Assembly: GCA_002724245.1 (NCBI GenBank)
Contig: PBOG01000005.1
Span: 1 to 48,191 of the forward strand
From: Planctomycetaceae bacterium
GTDB taxonomy: Bacteria > Planctomycetota > Planctomycetia > Pirellulales > Pirellulaceae
Reading direction: 5' to 3'
DNA length: 48,191 nt
A program made the position numbers and the translations under genes. The notes under the pieces are model-generated. The model did no database searches, was not told where the DNA came from, and saw nothing but the letters and a program-made list of their open reading frames with translations. Shown one piece after another: positions 17,311 through 28,019 of this stretch. How positions within the stretch are numbered: the stretch's first letter is position 1; the number at the start of each line of letters is the position of its first letter.

Positions 17311-18228
17311 ATGACTCTTGTCGTCTATGGCATTTGGCACACGCTCGCAGATGCGGGGGAACAATTTGCGACCCACAGGGTTCGCTGGACTTCGCTCTCT
17401 GTGGGTTGGTTAATCGTCGCAGGCCTGGCCTACCTCGTGGGCATGATCCCCTGTTGGTGGTTCTGGCATCGTGTACTTCACGCGATGGGTGCACGGCCAC
17501 GGTATCGTGAAACCTTACCCGCATTTTACATCGGACATTTAGGGAAGTACTTTCCCGGCAAAGCTCTCGTTGTCGTGATTCGTACCGCATTGATTCGTGG
17601 GCCGCGTGTGGACACGCTCGTGGCAACCATCAGCGTCTTTGTTGAAACGCTGACAATGATGGCGGTCGGCGCATTAGTGGCCGCCGGTTTGCTACTCACT
17701 ACGACCGCTGAATCCTGGTTATTCTGGCTCGCCCTGGCATTGTTTTGCTTGGCGGGCATTCCCACGCTGCCACCCGTGTTCCGACAGGTCGTGCGGATCA
17801 TTAGCGTCCGCCGTGGCTACGAACATGTGGCTCAAGTGGTCACCGCGTTGAAGCTGCCCTTGTTGGCCTCCGGCTGGATCACGATCGCAGGCGGCTGGTT
17901 TCTGATGGGCCTCAGTTTGTGGGCGGTACTCCAATCCATGGCACCTGCAACGGAACTTTCCCAGACGATACACCTTGCACCGGCTCAAGCCCTGATGCTG
18001 CTGACGGCGACCGTAGGACTGGCACTCGTTGCCGGATTCCTCTCTTTGCTGCCCGGTGGGATCGGTGTGCGAGAGCTGGTTGTTACCACGCTTCTGGTAC
18101 CGGTGTACGGAGAACTGGCTGCCATTCTTTCTGCCGTGCTGATGCGAATCACCTGGCTGCTGGCAGAATTAATCGCCTCAGTCTTTCTCTATGCCTCGAC
18201 ACGGATGCAAGTCAGGGGCAAAACCTGA
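17311..18228 (+). CDS. Lysylphosphatidylglycerol synthase TM-region-like membrane protein
   Basis: A 305-residue polytopic membrane protein of the UPF0104/LPG_synthase_TM type, with about seven or eight hydrophobic segments. Family-like features include GHLGKYFPGKA near residue 75 and LSLLPGGIGVRELV near 246. The family includes the flippase part of MprF and membrane proteins of lipid-linked sugar pathways. The first ATG is 17311, but the frame is open back to 17230 and encodes IDLRRWKLAFRLIV just upstream, which looks like a natural N-terminus; no ATG, GTG or TTG is present there. The gene is followed by a glycosyltransferase and a GT-C-like protein, suggesting glycolipid or lipid-carrier work. 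Confidence 0.85.
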   Translation: MTLVVYGIWHTLADAGEQFATHRVRWTSLSVGWLIVAGLAYLVGMIPCWWFWHRVLHAMGARPRYRETLPAFYIGHLGKYFPGKALVVVIRTALIRGPRVDTLVATISVFVETLTMMAVGALVAAGLLLTTTAESWLFWLALALFCLAGIPTLPPVFRQVVRIISVRRGYEHVAQVVTALKLPLLASGWITIAGGWFLMGLSLWAVLQSMAPATELSQTIHLAPAQALMLLTATVGLALVAGFLSLLPGGIGVRELVVTTLLVPVYGELAAILSAVLMRITWLLAELIASVFLYASTRMQVRGKT

Positions 18229-18423
18229 ACCCGGCTGTCGGCCAGTCGACACAGGCTCGAGTGTCGGTTCGTGAAACAGTGAACCTTCTCTTTTCATGGC
18301 CCGCGGGATAGACTTTCCCGGTATGTTGTTAGGAACGAATCAACGACAAATCGGTCACCGGCAACCGACTTCCGTATTTCCCTGCAGGGGTCGTTCGATG
18401 CCCGTCCCCAGAGAATCAATTTG

Positions 18424-19458
18424 ATGCTGTCGATCGTAATCCCCCTATTCAACGAAGTCGAAAGTCTGCCTGCCCTGCATGCGGAAATCAATGCCGTCGG
18501 CCAGCAACACGGTTACGAATTAGAGATCCTGTTCGTCGATGATGGATCCACCGACGGATCCTGGGCACAGATCAAGCAACTCGCCGAGGACGATGGGCGT
18601 ATCCGTGGCATTCGCTTCCGTCGGAATTTTGGAAAAGCCGCCGCACTCGCAGCTGGTTTCGCCAGCGCGCGCGGCGAAATTGTCTTCACAATGGATGCCG
18701 ACCTTCAGGATGACCCTCGTGAGATACCTCGGTTTCTCGAAACCCTGGAAACCGACAACCTGGACGTGATCAGTGGATGGAAACAAGTCCGGCACGACCC
18801 TTGGCACAAAGTTCTGCCATCCCGCATCTTCAACTGGATGATTGGAAAGTTAACAGGGGTGCGGCTACACGACCACAACTGCGGTTTTAAATGCTACCGG
18901 AGAGAAGTCTTTGAAGAATTGCAACTTTACGGAGAAATGCATCGGTTCCTGCCCGTGCTGGCGGCATCACGCGGATGGAAGGTCGGAGAAATCACAGTTC
19001 ACCACCGCAGCAGAGAACACGGACATTCCAAGTACGGTGCTCGACGTTTTATCAAGGGATTTCTTGATTTATTGACTGTCTATCTCCTCACCGGATACGG
19101 GCAACGCCCCCAGCACTTGCTCGGTAGTGTCGGATTGATGTTCTTTCTGTTAGGAGGCATCGGCCTGACTACCCTGGCCGCAGGCTGGGTTTTGTCTCGT
19201 ATGCCGATGTTGGAGTTGGACCCATGGCACCTCCACCAGAAGGCCGTGTTCTACTATTCGATTGTGGCCGTCCTGCTTGGAGCCCAATGCATGACCGTCG
19301 GTTTCCTGGCCGAGCTACTGACGTCCTACCATGGCAAGGACGCACGTATTTTCTCGGTCCAGGAACGACTCGACAGCGGACTTGCGGAAGAAAGCAATGG
19401 AGAACGTGCGAGTACTGACATTACGGCGTCTGCGGACCGTCCCGAACCCTCAGGATGA
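18424..19458 (+). CDS. Family 2 glycosyltransferase, polyprenyl-phosphate sugar type
   Basis: A 344-residue GT2 enzyme of the dolichol-phosphate mannosyltransferase/ArnC/GtrB type. Motifs in order are SIVIPLFNE at the N-terminus, VDDGSTDGSW near 38-47, FRRNFGKAAALAAGF near 68, DADLQDDP near 91-98, and NCGFKCYRREV further on. Two C-terminal membrane segments lie at about 232-260 and 275-300, as in GtrB. It would transfer a sugar from a nucleotide donor to a polyprenyl-phosphate on the inner membrane. The start is ATG 18424; a TTG immediately precedes it. The next gene encodes a polytopic protein that could use the lipid-linked sugar. Confidence 0.92.
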   Translation: MLSIVIPLFNEVESLPALHAEINAVGQQHGYELEILFVDDGSTDGSWAQIKQLAEDDGRIRGIRFRRNFGKAAALAAGFASARGEIVFTMDADLQDDPREIPRFLETLETDNLDVISGWKQVRHDPWHKVLPSRIFNWMIGKLTGVRLHDHNCGFKCYRREVFEELQLYGEMHRFLPVLAASRGWKVGEITVHHRSREHGHSKYGARRFIKGFLDLLTVYLLTGYGQRPQHLLGSVGLMFFLLGGIGLTTLAAGWVLSRMPMLELDPWHLHQKAVFYYSIVAVLLGAQCMTVGFLAELLTSYHGKDARIFSVQERLDSGLAEESNGERASTDITASADRPEPSG

Positions 19459-19486
19459 AACCTCTTTGCTGACGATCAGTTGACTC

Positions 19487-21085
19487 ATGTCTTCCATTCC
19501 TCAAGAAGAACTCCGTCAGAGGACCCGCTGGACGTGGTACATGGTGCTGATTCTGACGTCGGTCAGTGTCAACGCTGGCCGTGTGTTTGTGATGCAAAGT
19601 CGCGACACCTACACCCCCATGCTGAGCGCCAACGATCGCAGTCGCTGGTGCACGGTCCGGTCCCTGGTCGACCATGGCACTTATGCGATCGATGCTTTTG
19701 TCAATGAAAGGCATCCCGAAAAGAGAAATCGCCGTCCCTGGCATACGATCGACATGGTGCAACACCGGGGTGCCGACGGGCGCCAGCACCTCTACTCGAG
19801 CAAGCCACCACTACTGGCCACACTACTCGCTGGCCCATACTGGTGCCTGCAGACGTTGACCGGCGCCAATCTGAAAGACAATCCCTTCCTGGTCATCCGA
19901 TCACTCTTGCTGCTCTGTCATGTGGCACCCTTGGGATTGTACTTCATTTTACTTGCCAGAATCAGCGAACAGTACGGCACTACGCATTGGGGGCGAATTC
20001 TGGTAATGGCGTGTGCGACTTGGGGAACCTTCCTGACGACCTTCGCAGCAACGCTCAACAATCATCTACCGGCCGCGATTAGCGTATTGCTTGCGCTGTG
20101 GGTCACCCTCCCGGTTTGGCAAGGCAAACATCGCGCGACCTGGCGTTTTGCGGCAGCTGGCCTGTTCGCTGCTTTTGCAGCAGCCAACGAATTACCGGCG
20201 CTCTCCTTTCTGGCAATCTTCGGAGGAATTCTATTCCTCCACTCTCCTAAACAGACCTGTGGAGGCTTCCTGCCCGGCGCAGCAATCGTCACAGTCGCCT
20301 TCTTTGGAACCAATTTCCTGGCGCATGGCAGCTGGCGCCCGCCCTATGCGCACCGTAGCGACGGTGCCAGTCTGGCGATATTTCCTGGCCATCTAACCGA
20401 TCCTGAATCAGACGGCGACCTTCTCGAACAATCACGTCGCGCACTCAATCATGCGGGGCTGGAAATTTCACAACAGGCCGAGCTGCGTCCCAGTCATCGC
20501 CCTGGCAGACGGGAACTCTATGACGCTCAGTCGCAGCGACGTTTCGCCCTGGTCGCTACCGTCAGCGGAAATATCCAGATACGCGACTGGGACAACTGGT
20601 ATGACTATCCAGGGAGTTACTGGAACAGTGAGAAACGCAGTCGCATTGACCTGGGTGAACCCTCCCGATCGATCTACGCACTACATGTACTGATTGGACA
20701 CCACGGACTGCTTTCCTTGACACCCATCTGGCTCTTGTCGCTCTATGGTGTCTGGCGCTGGTTACGCGAGCGGCCAACCAATCTGTTACGGGGTTTTGCC
20801 GCGTTCACCACCACCCTGACGCTGGTTTGCCTGGTGTTTTACCTGGCGAGACCGCTACCAGATCGCAACTACGGCGGTGTCGCTTGCGCGTTTCGCTGGA
20901 TGTTCTGGTTTACGCCGCTATGGACACTCTGCTTGCTGCCAGCAACGGATGCCATAGAACGCTCGTCATGGAGACGGTGGGGCGTCTACCTGCTTCTCGC
21001 CATCAGTGTCGGCTCCGCCAGTTATGGTTTTGCCAATCCGTGGCGTCACCCCTGGCTCTATGCATGGTTCTGGCAGAACAGCTGA
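19487..21085 (+). CDS. Polytopic membrane protein, GT-C-like
   Basis: A 532-residue integral membrane protein with about ten hydrophobic segments and a large hydrophilic loop near residues 290-390. The general plan (N-terminal TM, long extracytoplasmic first loop with charged residues, many TMs) resembles GT-C glycosyltransferases that use polyprenyl-phosphate sugars. The catalytic acidic motif is not identified with certainty. It follows the GT2 gene by 28 bp on the same strand, so coupling of lipid-linked sugar synthesis and transfer is a reasonable inference. The product could also be an unrelated membrane protein. It ends 32 bp before the convergent propeller gene. Confidence 0.72.
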   Translation: MSSIPQEELRQRTRWTWYMVLILTSVSVNAGRVFVMQSRDTYTPMLSANDRSRWCTVRSLVDHGTYAIDAFVNERHPEKRNRRPWHTIDMVQHRGADGRQHLYSSKPPLLATLLAGPYWCLQTLTGANLKDNPFLVIRSLLLLCHVAPLGLYFILLARISEQYGTTHWGRILVMACATWGTFLTTFAATLNNHLPAAISVLLALWVTLPVWQGKHRATWRFAAAGLFAAFAAANELPALSFLAIFGGILFLHSPKQTCGGFLPGAAIVTVAFFGTNFLAHGSWRPPYAHRSDGASLAIFPGHLTDPESDGDLLEQSRRALNHAGLEISQQAELRPSHRPGRRELYDAQSQRRFALVATVSGNIQIRDWDNWYDYPGSYWNSEKRSRIDLGEPSRSIYALHVLIGHHGLLSLTPIWLLSLYGVWRWLRERPTNLLRGFAAFTTTLTLVCLVFYLARPLPDRNYGGVACAFRWMFWFTPLWTLCLLPATDAIERSSWRRWGVYLLLAISVGSASYGFANPWRHPWLYAWFWQNS

Positions 21086-21117
21086 CGCTGATCCTCGCGG
21101 AAGGAACGACGACACGC

Positions 21118-22368
21118 TTATCGAGCGCGGAGGCAGTAAAGATGTTTGAAACCGCGAATAAACATCCGACCGCCGGCCACCGCAGGGGTACTGTGACACG
21201 CATCACCGAGGCTCGTTTTCCCCAGCAATTCGTACTTGGGGCCAGCTACCATCACGACCACAGTCCCATCACGGGCAATGCAGTAGAGTTTACCATCAAT
21301 GCACACGGGCGATCCTGAGTAGATTCCACCCACGCGTTGAGTCCAAATTTCTCGCCCCGTCGCAGCCTCTAAACAAACAACAACTCCGTTGTCACCCCAG
21401 AGGAAGAGATGACCTTGATAGGCCAAGGGAGTCGGCACATAGGGGAGATTCCGTTCTCGCGTCCAGGTCGCTTCCTGGACCGACAAATCTCCATCACCAT
21501 CGACCGGAATGGCTGCCAGAAACTGACCACGCCCCCCCCCGCCGCAGGTCGCTACGACGACATTGTCAACCACGACAGGAGAACCTACGCAGCGAGCATT
21601 AAAGACGTTCGCACGACTCAACAATTTCCCAGTCAGCGCGTCCAGCGAAGAAATACCATCTCCGGTATTAGTAAAAAACAACCGCGGCACCTGATTCTCC
21701 CGAGCCAACACGACCGGCGTTGAGTGCGCTGTCAAACGAACCTTCCGCTCACTCTTCCAGCGTGTTTTTCCCGTTGCGACGTCCAACGCAACCACGGACG
21801 ACGCACCATCTTGTTGATTGGCGATAATGACCTGCCCCTCAAACAAAATAGGAGAGGTACCACAACCGTGGGAATGCCGGTTGTAGAACTTGCCTAGATC
21901 CCGCTTCCAGATCTCCTGGCCAGTAAAATCGTGGGCCACCACCAGGAAATCCTGGTCCGAAGCGAACAGGGTAACTACGTACTTGCCGTCGGTCGCGGGA
22001 GTTGCCGAAGCAAAACTATTCAGCTCGTGCTTCTCGTAGCTTTGGCCTGTAAAGTTACGTTGCCAACGGATCTTACCCGTGGTCGTATCGATGTCGAGTA
22101 AAACACGACTCTTTCCATCTGCCTCTGCAGAAACCAGAAACAGGTGTTCGTCCCAGACGCTGGGCGATCCGTGCCCCAATCCAGGCAACGCCGTTTTCCA
22201 CTCGTAGTCACCTTGCTCCCACTGAACCGGCAGACCTTTCTGGCTGCTGACGCCTGCACCGGCGACACCACGAAACCGCGGCCATTGTTCCTGCCCATGA
22301 CTCAACATGGTCGAACCGAGAAGCAACAACAAACCGAATCCTCGAAAGAAACAGCGGGGGGGATTCAT
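21118..22368 (-). CDS. Exported PQQ-like beta-propeller protein
   Basis: A 416-residue secreted propeller. A signal peptide covers about residues 1-25 (ending SHGQ) and QEQWPRFRGVAGAG starts the mature part, a common opening of planctomycete propeller proteins. Blades repeat GKIRWQRNF, GQEIWKRDL, GKTRWKSER and GREIWTQRV, each with the G-x-x-x-W core. The resemblance is to BamB and PQQ-dehydrogenase propellers, but PQQ and metal ligands are not evident and it is much shorter than a dehydrogenase. The start has AGGA upstream. It is convergent with the GT-C-like gene and downstream of carB with a 334-bp gap, so it probably has its own promoter. Confidence 0.9.
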   Translation of the reverse strand: MNPPRCFFRGFGLLLLLGSTMLSHGQEQWPRFRGVAGAGVSSQKGLPVQWEQGDYEWKTALPGLGHGSPSVWDEHLFLVSAEADGKSRVLLDIDTTTGKIRWQRNFTGQSYEKHELNSFASATPATDGKYVVTLFASDQDFLVVAHDFTGQEIWKRDLGKFYNRHSHGCGTSPILFEGQVIIANQQDGASSVVALDVATGKTRWKSERKVRLTAHSTPVVLARENQVPRLFFTNTGDGISSLDALTGKLLSRANVFNARCVGSPVVVDNVVVATCGGGGRGQFLAAIPVDGDGDLSVQEATWTRERNLPYVPTPLAYQGHLFLWGDNGVVVCLEAATGREIWTQRVGGIYSGSPVCIDGKLYCIARDGTVVVMVAGPKYELLGKTSLGDACHSTPAVAGGRMFIRGFKHLYCLRAR

Positions 22369-22702
22369 GGTGAGTATCCTGTGCAGAACTTGCAGGTCAG
22401 AGAAACGTTTTCGATACGGTGCCAGCCCGCGGTCTCAACCGCAGATGCTCGCACTGGATTAGCTAGTGCTGCAACGAGGTGCTGCGTACCTAGCTTGTCG
22501 AGCCAACACGAACATGATCGCGGTTGCAGTGGTCTGTAAGCCTAGCGTTCCAGCGCATGCTGTCAAGTTTCCGCGACCTGTACCCCCAGTAGCAGTTACT
22601 TTTGATTCAACTACAGGGCAGTGGGGCAATGCGTGCGTAACAGTCACAACGCGGCAAGCACGCTGGGTTGTGATCCGCTCACCTGCGGCGCGGCGCAACC
22701 GG
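22369..22702. other. Intergenic region, about 330 bp, no gene seen
   Basis: Short open frames exist on both strands but have no recognisable features. I see no tRNA-like T-loop and no hairpin followed by T residues. The leader or promoter of the propeller gene is likely here, but no convincing pair of boxes was found. Confidence 0.5.
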
Positions 22703-25700
22703 CTACCGCACAGGCTCAAAACGGTCCTGTAAAGCCTGCACATTCATTCCCTCTTCGCGCAGTGCTTCCATAGCGACCACAGCAGCTTCCGCAGCCTGTA
22801 ACGTCGTGATCGAGGGAACACCTGCCTGCACTGCCGCAGCCCGAATCTTCCCCTCGTCGGTGCGGGCACCTTTCCCATTCGGCGTATTCATGATCAAACT
22901 AATCTCATCGTTCTTAAGCAAATCAAGAAGATTCGGGTGCCCTTCCGCGAGCTTCCTCACGTCCTCGACGAGAATCCCAGCGCCACGCAACACTTCCGCT
23001 GTCCCGCTTGTGGCAATCAGTTCGTACCCCATTGCCGAAAGCCGCTGGGCCAGTGGCACAAACGGTTCCTTGTGTCGACCCGAAACACTCAGGAAAATCT
23101 TGCCTGACTCCGGCAAAACAACCCCGGCCGCCAATTGGCTTTTGGCAAAGGCTATGGAAAAACGCTCGCTGATGCCCATTACTTCCCCTGTACTCCGCAT
23201 CTCGGGCCCCAGCACAATGTCAACCCCGACAAATTTCCGAAATGGAAATACACTCTCTTTGATCGACACGTGGGACGGGATGGGATCGCTTGTGATCCCG
23301 AGCTGTTCAAGAGATTGGCCGGCCATGAGCTTGGCTGCAATCTTGGCCACTGGAACGCCCGTCGCCTTGGCGACAAACGGAACTGTACGACTGGCCCGAG
23401 GATTGACTTCCAGCACATAGACCAGCGGCTTGCCATTTTCTTTCTTGACAGCAAACTGGACATTCATGAGGCCAATGACGTTCAAACGCAACGCCATCGC
23501 TTCCGTGGCTTCGCGGATTTCCTGCACAACAGGCCCAGGCAAGCTGTACGGAGGTATGGCACAGGCCGAATCACCCGAGTGAACTCCCGCCTCTTCGATG
23601 TGCTCCATGACCCCCATCACCACGACTTCCTGCCCGTCACAAACCGCGTCGACATCCACTTCAGTCGCGTCTTCCAGAAAACGATCGAGGAGCACCGGCT
23701 GACCCTGGGCAACGGCAAATGCCTCCGCAACATAGCGTTCGAACTGTGTCCGGTCATAACAAATCTCCATCGCCCGGCCGCCCAGTACGAAGCTAGGCCG
23801 CACCAGGGATGGAAAACCGACTTTCTCCGCTTCGATCCGTGCCTGGCTCATTGTGCGCGCAATCGCGTTCGCCGGCTGCCGGAGTCCCAACTCGTTCAGC
23901 AAATGCTGGAACTTCTCACGGTCTTCGGCAGCTTCGATGGTATCCACACTGGTACCAATTATCGGAATACCGGCGCTGTCCAGACCTCGAGCCAAATTCA
24001 ACGGTGTCTGGCCGCCGAACTGGACAATGACACCATCCGGATTAACTCGGTCACAGATATTGAGCACGTCTTCCGTCGTAAGTGGCTCAAAAAACAGAAT
24101 GTCACTCGTGTCGTAATCCGTACTTACGGTTTCCGGGTTGGAATTCACCATGATCGACTGAATCCCCAATTCGCGAAGCGCAAAACTGGCGTGACAGCAG
24201 CAGTAATCGAACTCGATCCCCTGTCCGATTCGATTCGGACCACCTCCCAGAATGATCACACGTTTTTTTCCGGACGGTCGCTCCGGCGTCTCGTCTTCCT
24301 CTTCGTAAGTGGAATAGTAATAAGGTGTGTAGGCTTCAAATTCGGCCGCACACGTATCCACCGACTTGAAGGTTGCCACCACTCCGCGCGTGCGCCGTTC
24401 GGCCCGCACGGCAAACTCATCGGTATCCCATAACTTCGCCAGCTGCCGATCTGAGAAACCGTAACGTTTCGCCTCGCGGAGTGTCTCCGTATCAACGGTG
24501 CCAATCTCATGATGGCGGGACAATGCTTCTTCAAACTCGACGATCTGTAATAGCTGGTCCAAGAACCAGGGGTCGACGGACGACAAACGATAGATCTCTT
24601 CGACCGACATGCCCTGCTTGATGGCATAGCGAATGTACCAGGGCCGCTCCGCATTCGGGGTTGATAAACGGACACGAATTTCTTCTTCGTCAGGCTGCTC
24701 GTCCGTACCCCAGGCATCTTTCTGGTCACACCCAAGGCCAAAGCTGCCAACTTCCAGACCGCGGAGCGCTTTCTGAAACGATTCCTTGAACGTACGTCCA
24801 ATCGCCATCGTCTCTCCGACACTCTTCATCTGAGTGGTCAGGGTGGCATCTGCCTCAGGAAACTTCTCGAAGGCAAAACGGGGCACCTTGGTAACCACAT
24901 AGTCGATCGTCGGTTCAAAACAGGCCAGCGTCTTTCTTGTGATATCGTTTGGCAACTCGTGTAACCGATAACCCACCGCGAGTTTCGCGGCGATCTTGGC
25001 GATCGGAAAACCCGTTGCCTTCGAAGCGAGTGCACTGGACCGACTCACTCGCGGGTTCATTTCAATCACAATCATCCGTCCCGTTTCGGGATGAATCGCA
25101 AACTGAATATTGGAACCCCCGGTCTCGACACCGATTTCACGAATGACCGCGAGGCTGGCGTCGCGCATCCGCTGATACTCTTTGTCAGTCAGTGTCTGCG
25201 CTGGTGCCACCGTGATTGAATCACCGGTATGGACGCCCATCGCATCAAAGTTCTCGATCGTGCAAATGATCACAACATTGTCGTCGAGGTCACGCATGAC
25301 CTCCATCTCATACTCTTTCCACCCCAGAATCGACTCTTCAATCAACACCTCGGTGACCGGTGACTGATCCAAACCGCTGCGGACGAGGTTATCAAATTCA
25401 TCGCGGTTATAGGCAATTGCCGAACCACTTCCACCGAGGGTGAAGCTGGGACGAACCACACATGGCAAGCCAATTTCCTGAACAACCTGTCGGGCATCTT
25501 CGATCGTTCGTACAGTACGACCTCGGCAAACCTCCAGACCGATGTGTTCCATGGCCGATTTAAACTGGTCGCGTTCTTCGGCTTTGGCGATCACCGCCGC
25601 ATCGGCGCCAATCATCGCAACACCAAATTTCTCCAGCACGCCGTGGCGATCGAGATCCATCGCCAGGTTCAGCCCTGTCTGGCCTCCCAATGTCGGCAAC

Positions 25701-25957
25701 AGAGCGTCCGGGCGTTCCTGCTCAATGACGGTGGCAATCAATTCCCAGGTCAAAGGCTCAATGTAGGTGCGATCCGCGGTCGTTGGATCCGTCATAATCG
25801 TAGCTGGGTTCGAATTGACCAGCACGACCTCAAATCCTTCTTCACGCAGCGCTTTGCAAGCCTGTGTGCCTGAATAGTCAAACTCGCACGCTTGTCCAAT
25901 GACGATCGGTCCCGAACCGATCAACAAAATCTTCCTGATATCTTCGCGGCGGGGCAC
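22703..25957 (-). CDS. carB: Carbamoyl-phosphate synthase, large subunit
   Basis: A 1084-residue CarB of normal length. It makes carbamoyl phosphate from bicarbonate, ATP and glutamine-derived ammonia for arginine and pyrimidine synthesis. The two ATP-grasp halves are clear: [19 protein letters not shown] and [10 protein letters not shown] in the first, [15 protein letters not shown] and [13 protein letters not shown] in the second. An MGS-like allosteric domain forms the last 140 residues ([29 protein letters not shown]). The frame is open to 26209 but the family N-terminus [13 protein letters not shown] begins at GTG 25957, with GGAG upstream; the longer frame would overlap the divergent gene. 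carA is not adjacent. Confidence 0.97.
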   Translation of the reverse strand: MPRREDIRKILLIGSGPIVIGQACEFDYSGTQACKALREEGFEVVLVNSNPATIMTDPTTADRTYIEPLTWELIATVIEQERPDALLPTLGGQTGLNLAMDLDRHGVLEKFGVAMIGADAAVIAKAEERDQFKSAMEHIGLEVCRGRTVRTIEDARQVVQEIGLPCVVRPSFTLGGSGSAIAYNRDEFDNLVRSGLDQSPVTEVLIEESILGWKEYEMEVMRDLDDNVVIICTIENFDAMGVHTGDSITVAPAQTLTDKEYQRMRDASLAVIREIGVETGGSNIQFAIHPETGRMIVIEMNPRVSRSSALASKATGFPIAKIAAKLAVGYRLHELPNDITRKTLACFEPTIDYVVTKVPRFAFEKFPEADATLTTQMKSVGETMAIGRTFKESFQKALRGLEVGSFGLGCDQKDAWGTDEQPDEEEIRVRLSTPNAERPWYIRYAIKQGMSVEEIYRLSSVDPWFLDQLLQIVEFEEALSRHHEIGTVDTETLREAKRYGFSDRQLAKLWDTDEFAVRAERRTRGVVATFKSVDTCAAEFEAYTPYYYSTYEEEDETPERPSGKKRVIILGGGPNRIGQGIEFDYCCCHASFALRELGIQSIMVNSNPETVSTDYDTSDILFFEPLTTEDVLNICDRVNPDGVIVQFGGQTPLNLARGLDSAGIPIIGTSVDTIEAAEDREKFQHLLNELGLRQPANAIARTMSQARIEAEKVGFPSLVRPSFVLGGRAMEICYDRTQFERYVAEAFAVAQGQPVLLDRFLEDATEVDVDAVCDGQEVVVMGVMEHIEEAGVHSGDSACAIPPYSLPGPVVQEIREATEAMALRLNVIGLMNVQFAVKKENGKPLVYVLEVNPRASRTVPFVAKATGVPVAKIAAKLMAGQSLEQLGITSDPIPSHVSIKESVFPFRKFVGVDIVLGPEMRSTGEVMGISERFSIAFAKSQLAAGVVLPESGKIFLSVSGRHKEPFVPLAQRLSAMGYELIATSGTAEVLRGAGILVEDVRKLAEGHPNLLDLLKNDEISLIMNTPNGKGARTDEGKIRAAAVQAGVPSITTLQAAEAAVVAMEALREEGMNVQALQDRFEPVR

Positions 25958-26174
25958 AGTTCTGAATTCTCTCCGCAGGGATCCATGACGGCGAAACAAC
26001 GAACAAAATTTCACGAGGTTACCGCGCCGCCTCATTTTGCCGCAAGTCCCCGCAGCTGAGAGATCTGTTTTGCCCGGGCATTCGTAATTGACGCCCACTG
26101 ACAAGATCCCCAAACTGGAAAGCTGAAACAGCGCGTGTTGAGACTCCCACTGGCTCACCCAGGACCCATTTCCC

Positions 26175-27446
26175 ATGAAGTCGACACTGAAAGTCACGAT
26201 CAATGGCACAGGCTTTGCCGCCGATTACACGACACGCGTCTACGAAATGATCCCCCACAAGAACCGAGTGACGATTGACATGGCTGGCGTCACATCAGGC
26301 AAATTGGAGAATGCACAGGCTTTTGCCACCCGCCACGGTATCTCGCAGGCCTTTGCCAGCCACCGGGAGATGCTCGCCGCGGTACAACCTGATATCGATA
26401 ACGTCGCCTGTGCAAATCATGCGCACGGTCCGTACGTCATCGAAGCGGCCCAAGCAGGTGTTCCGGTCATCGTCCTGGAAAAGCCTCCGGTCATTTGGCC
26501 AGGCTACCAGGAGGGGCAAACCGCCACCGCAGAAACGCGAAAACACGAGTCCATGGAGTACCTGGGACAGGTACTGGATGAGGTCCGCGGCGCCAATTCC
26601 AAGCTGTTGTACGCGGAAGATTTTGTCTACCTGGACGGCGTTAAGGGTCTGGTCGAATTGCTGGTCGAAGCCCGCAAGGCCGACAAAGGCTGTATCCTCT
26701 ATCAGCGTGGCACGTGTGCTCACCAGGGTTCCCACGCCCCCGCCTACGATACACCGGCGTTATCCGGAGGCGGCGCACTGTTCAACAAGGCGTGTCATCC
26801 CCTGGGCCCCTGCCTCTACTTGAAACAGGTTGAAGGAATACTCCGTAATGGCCGCCCGATCCGCCCCCAAAAAGTCGCCGGCATGGCCCTGCAAATCCTC
26901 AAACATCAACCTGCGACGTCCGCAGAACATTTCCGTGTCATGCAAAACGTCGACGATTTTGGTCGGCTGACCGTCGTCTTCGAAGACCAGACCGTAGCCG
27001 AACTACTGGGACACGATCTGAGCATCAGCGGGATCCGCAATGACCTGTCCGTGGTGACAGACTTCGCGCAGTACGATGTACGCGTCAACCCTAACAACGA
27101 AAACGAGCTCTTTCTGCCCACGGAAGCCGCAGCTGGAAACCTGCTGTTTCGAGAAAAACTCCCCACGGCGAACGGCACCAGTTTCCCGCGGCCTAACCAG
27201 TTCCATTCCCACGGCTACGTCAATGAAATGGATGACGCCGTACAATGCGCGCTGGATCCCGCACGCAACCCGCAGGCTGGGCCGATGCTGGCCTGGGACA
27301 CGCTCGCTGTTCTGCTGGGCGGGTACGAATCGAGCGAAAAACAAGGTGCGCTGATCGACCTTTCAGACATCACTGCTGCCCGCACTTTCACCGACCACGA
27401 AGTTCCCTCACCAGAAAACTTTGGCAACGTGTTTCAGCGAAAGTAA
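26175..27446 (+). CDS. Gfo/Idh/MocA family oxidoreductase
   Basis: A 423-residue protein of the glucose-fructose oxidoreductase/inositol dehydrogenase family. The N-terminal Rossmann fold has NGTGFAADY in place of the classic GxGxxG. VLEKPP at about 101-105 contains the conserved Lys103 of the EKP motif. [18 protein letters not shown] near 200 corresponds to the region that supplies the catalytic His and substrate contacts. Such enzymes usually oxidise or reduce sugars and polyols with NAD(P). Planctomycetes carry many members. It is divergent from carB and convergent with an ExbD gene; no partner gene is evident, so the substrate is unknown. Confidence 0.88.
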   Translation: MKSTLKVTINGTGFAADYTTRVYEMIPHKNRVTIDMAGVTSGKLENAQAFATRHGISQAFASHREMLAAVQPDIDNVACANHAHGPYVIEAAQAGVPVIVLEKPPVIWPGYQEGQTATAETRKHESMEYLGQVLDEVRGANSKLLYAEDFVYLDGVKGLVELLVEARKADKGCILYQRGTCAHQGSHAPAYDTPALSGGGALFNKACHPLGPCLYLKQVEGILRNGRPIRPQKVAGMALQILKHQPATSAEHFRVMQNVDDFGRLTVVFEDQTVAELLGHDLSISGIRNDLSVVTDFAQYDVRVNPNNENELFLPTEAAAGNLLFREKLPTANGTSFPRPNQFHSHGYVNEMDDAVQCALDPARNPQAGPMLAWDTLAVLLGGYESSEKQGALIDLSDITAARTFTDHEVPSPENFGNVFQRK

Positions 27447-27447
27447 C

Positions 27448-27469
27448 TGAACACCGGGAACCGTGTTCA
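27448..27469. terminator. Hairpin between convergent genes, no T-tract
   Basis: TGAACAC (27448-27454) and GTGTTCA (27463-27469) form a perfect 7-bp stem with an 8-nt loop, starting 2 nt after the stop codon of the Gfo/Idh/MocA gene. There is no T-run on either side. Its position suggests a transcript end for one or both genes. Confidence 0.4.
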
Positions 27470-27490
27470 CACGCACACACGAGCGCCAGG

Positions 27491-27997
27491 CTAGTCCGTC
27501 GCTTCAGCGTTTTCTCGCGGGGGTGTAAAGCGAATTTTCTCAACCAGACGGACAATTTCGTCCGTATCCCGGTCGACATATCCGGACACCGCGGTCACCG
27601 CTTTGATGGCATACTCGTAACGCAAATGATAGTCACAGTCGAGTTCGACCTCCGCGTCTTCCGAGCCGGAGGGCCCCGCATCCCCGACACGTGAAGCGAT
27701 GTAATCATGCAGTTCAGGAAAACTTGTGAACGTGCGGTCATTCAGGGAAATACCGGAGATCTGGCCGTCATCATTGGCGGTCAACGTCAGCCGCATCGGG
27801 GGCAGGAGGTCGTTTTCGTCGGGCAATCCTTCATCCTGGGATGCCAGCGGCATCTGGATGTTAAAGTCGCCTTCCAGCGAGACGATCTTAAAGGTCATGA
27901 TAAAGAACACCAGCAATTGAAACACGATGTCAATCATCGGTGTCATTTGCAGTTCGATCGTGTCCTTCCCACTGCTCGTCGAGCGGCGAATTTTCAT
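27491..27997 (-). CDS. ExbD/TolR family protein, distal copy
   Basis: A 168-residue ExbD/TolR-type protein with a short cytoplasmic N-terminus, one membrane helix (about residues 19-40) and a periplasmic domain. The helix begins MTPMIDIVFQLL and keeps the proton-path Asp (D23) required in ExbD and TolR. The stretch after the helix is acidic. It starts at ATG 27997 with AGGTG upstream, 22 bp after the other ExbD gene. With the ExbB homologue and two TPR proteins it would form a proton-motive-force-driven envelope machine. Confidence 0.9.
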   Translation of the reverse strand: MKIRRSTSSGKDTIELQMTPMIDIVFQLLVFFIMTFKIVSLEGDFNIQMPLASQDEGLPDENDLLPPMRLTLTANDDGQISGISLNDRTFTSFPELHDYIASRVGDAGPSGSEDAEVELDCDYHLRYEYAIKAVTAVSGYVDRDTDEIVRLVEKIRFTPPRENAEATD

Positions 27998-28019
27998 AGC
28001 GGTTCACCTGCGCCCGTTC

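Noticed and set aside
2828-22368. PQQ-dependent dehydrogenases
   Set aside because: Both propeller proteins (2828-6838 and 21118-22368) have only the G-x-x-x-W blade motif, not the residues that bind PQQ and its metal, and the shorter one is too small for a dehydrogenase.
22369-22702. tRNA or small RNA in the gap before carB's 3' end
   Set aside because: No cloverleaf pairing or T-loop consensus was found by eye.
23135-24433. 432-codon forward open frame inside carB
   Set aside because: It is antisense to a highly conserved part of CarB; its length reflects the codon bias of the opposite strand and it shows no family motif.
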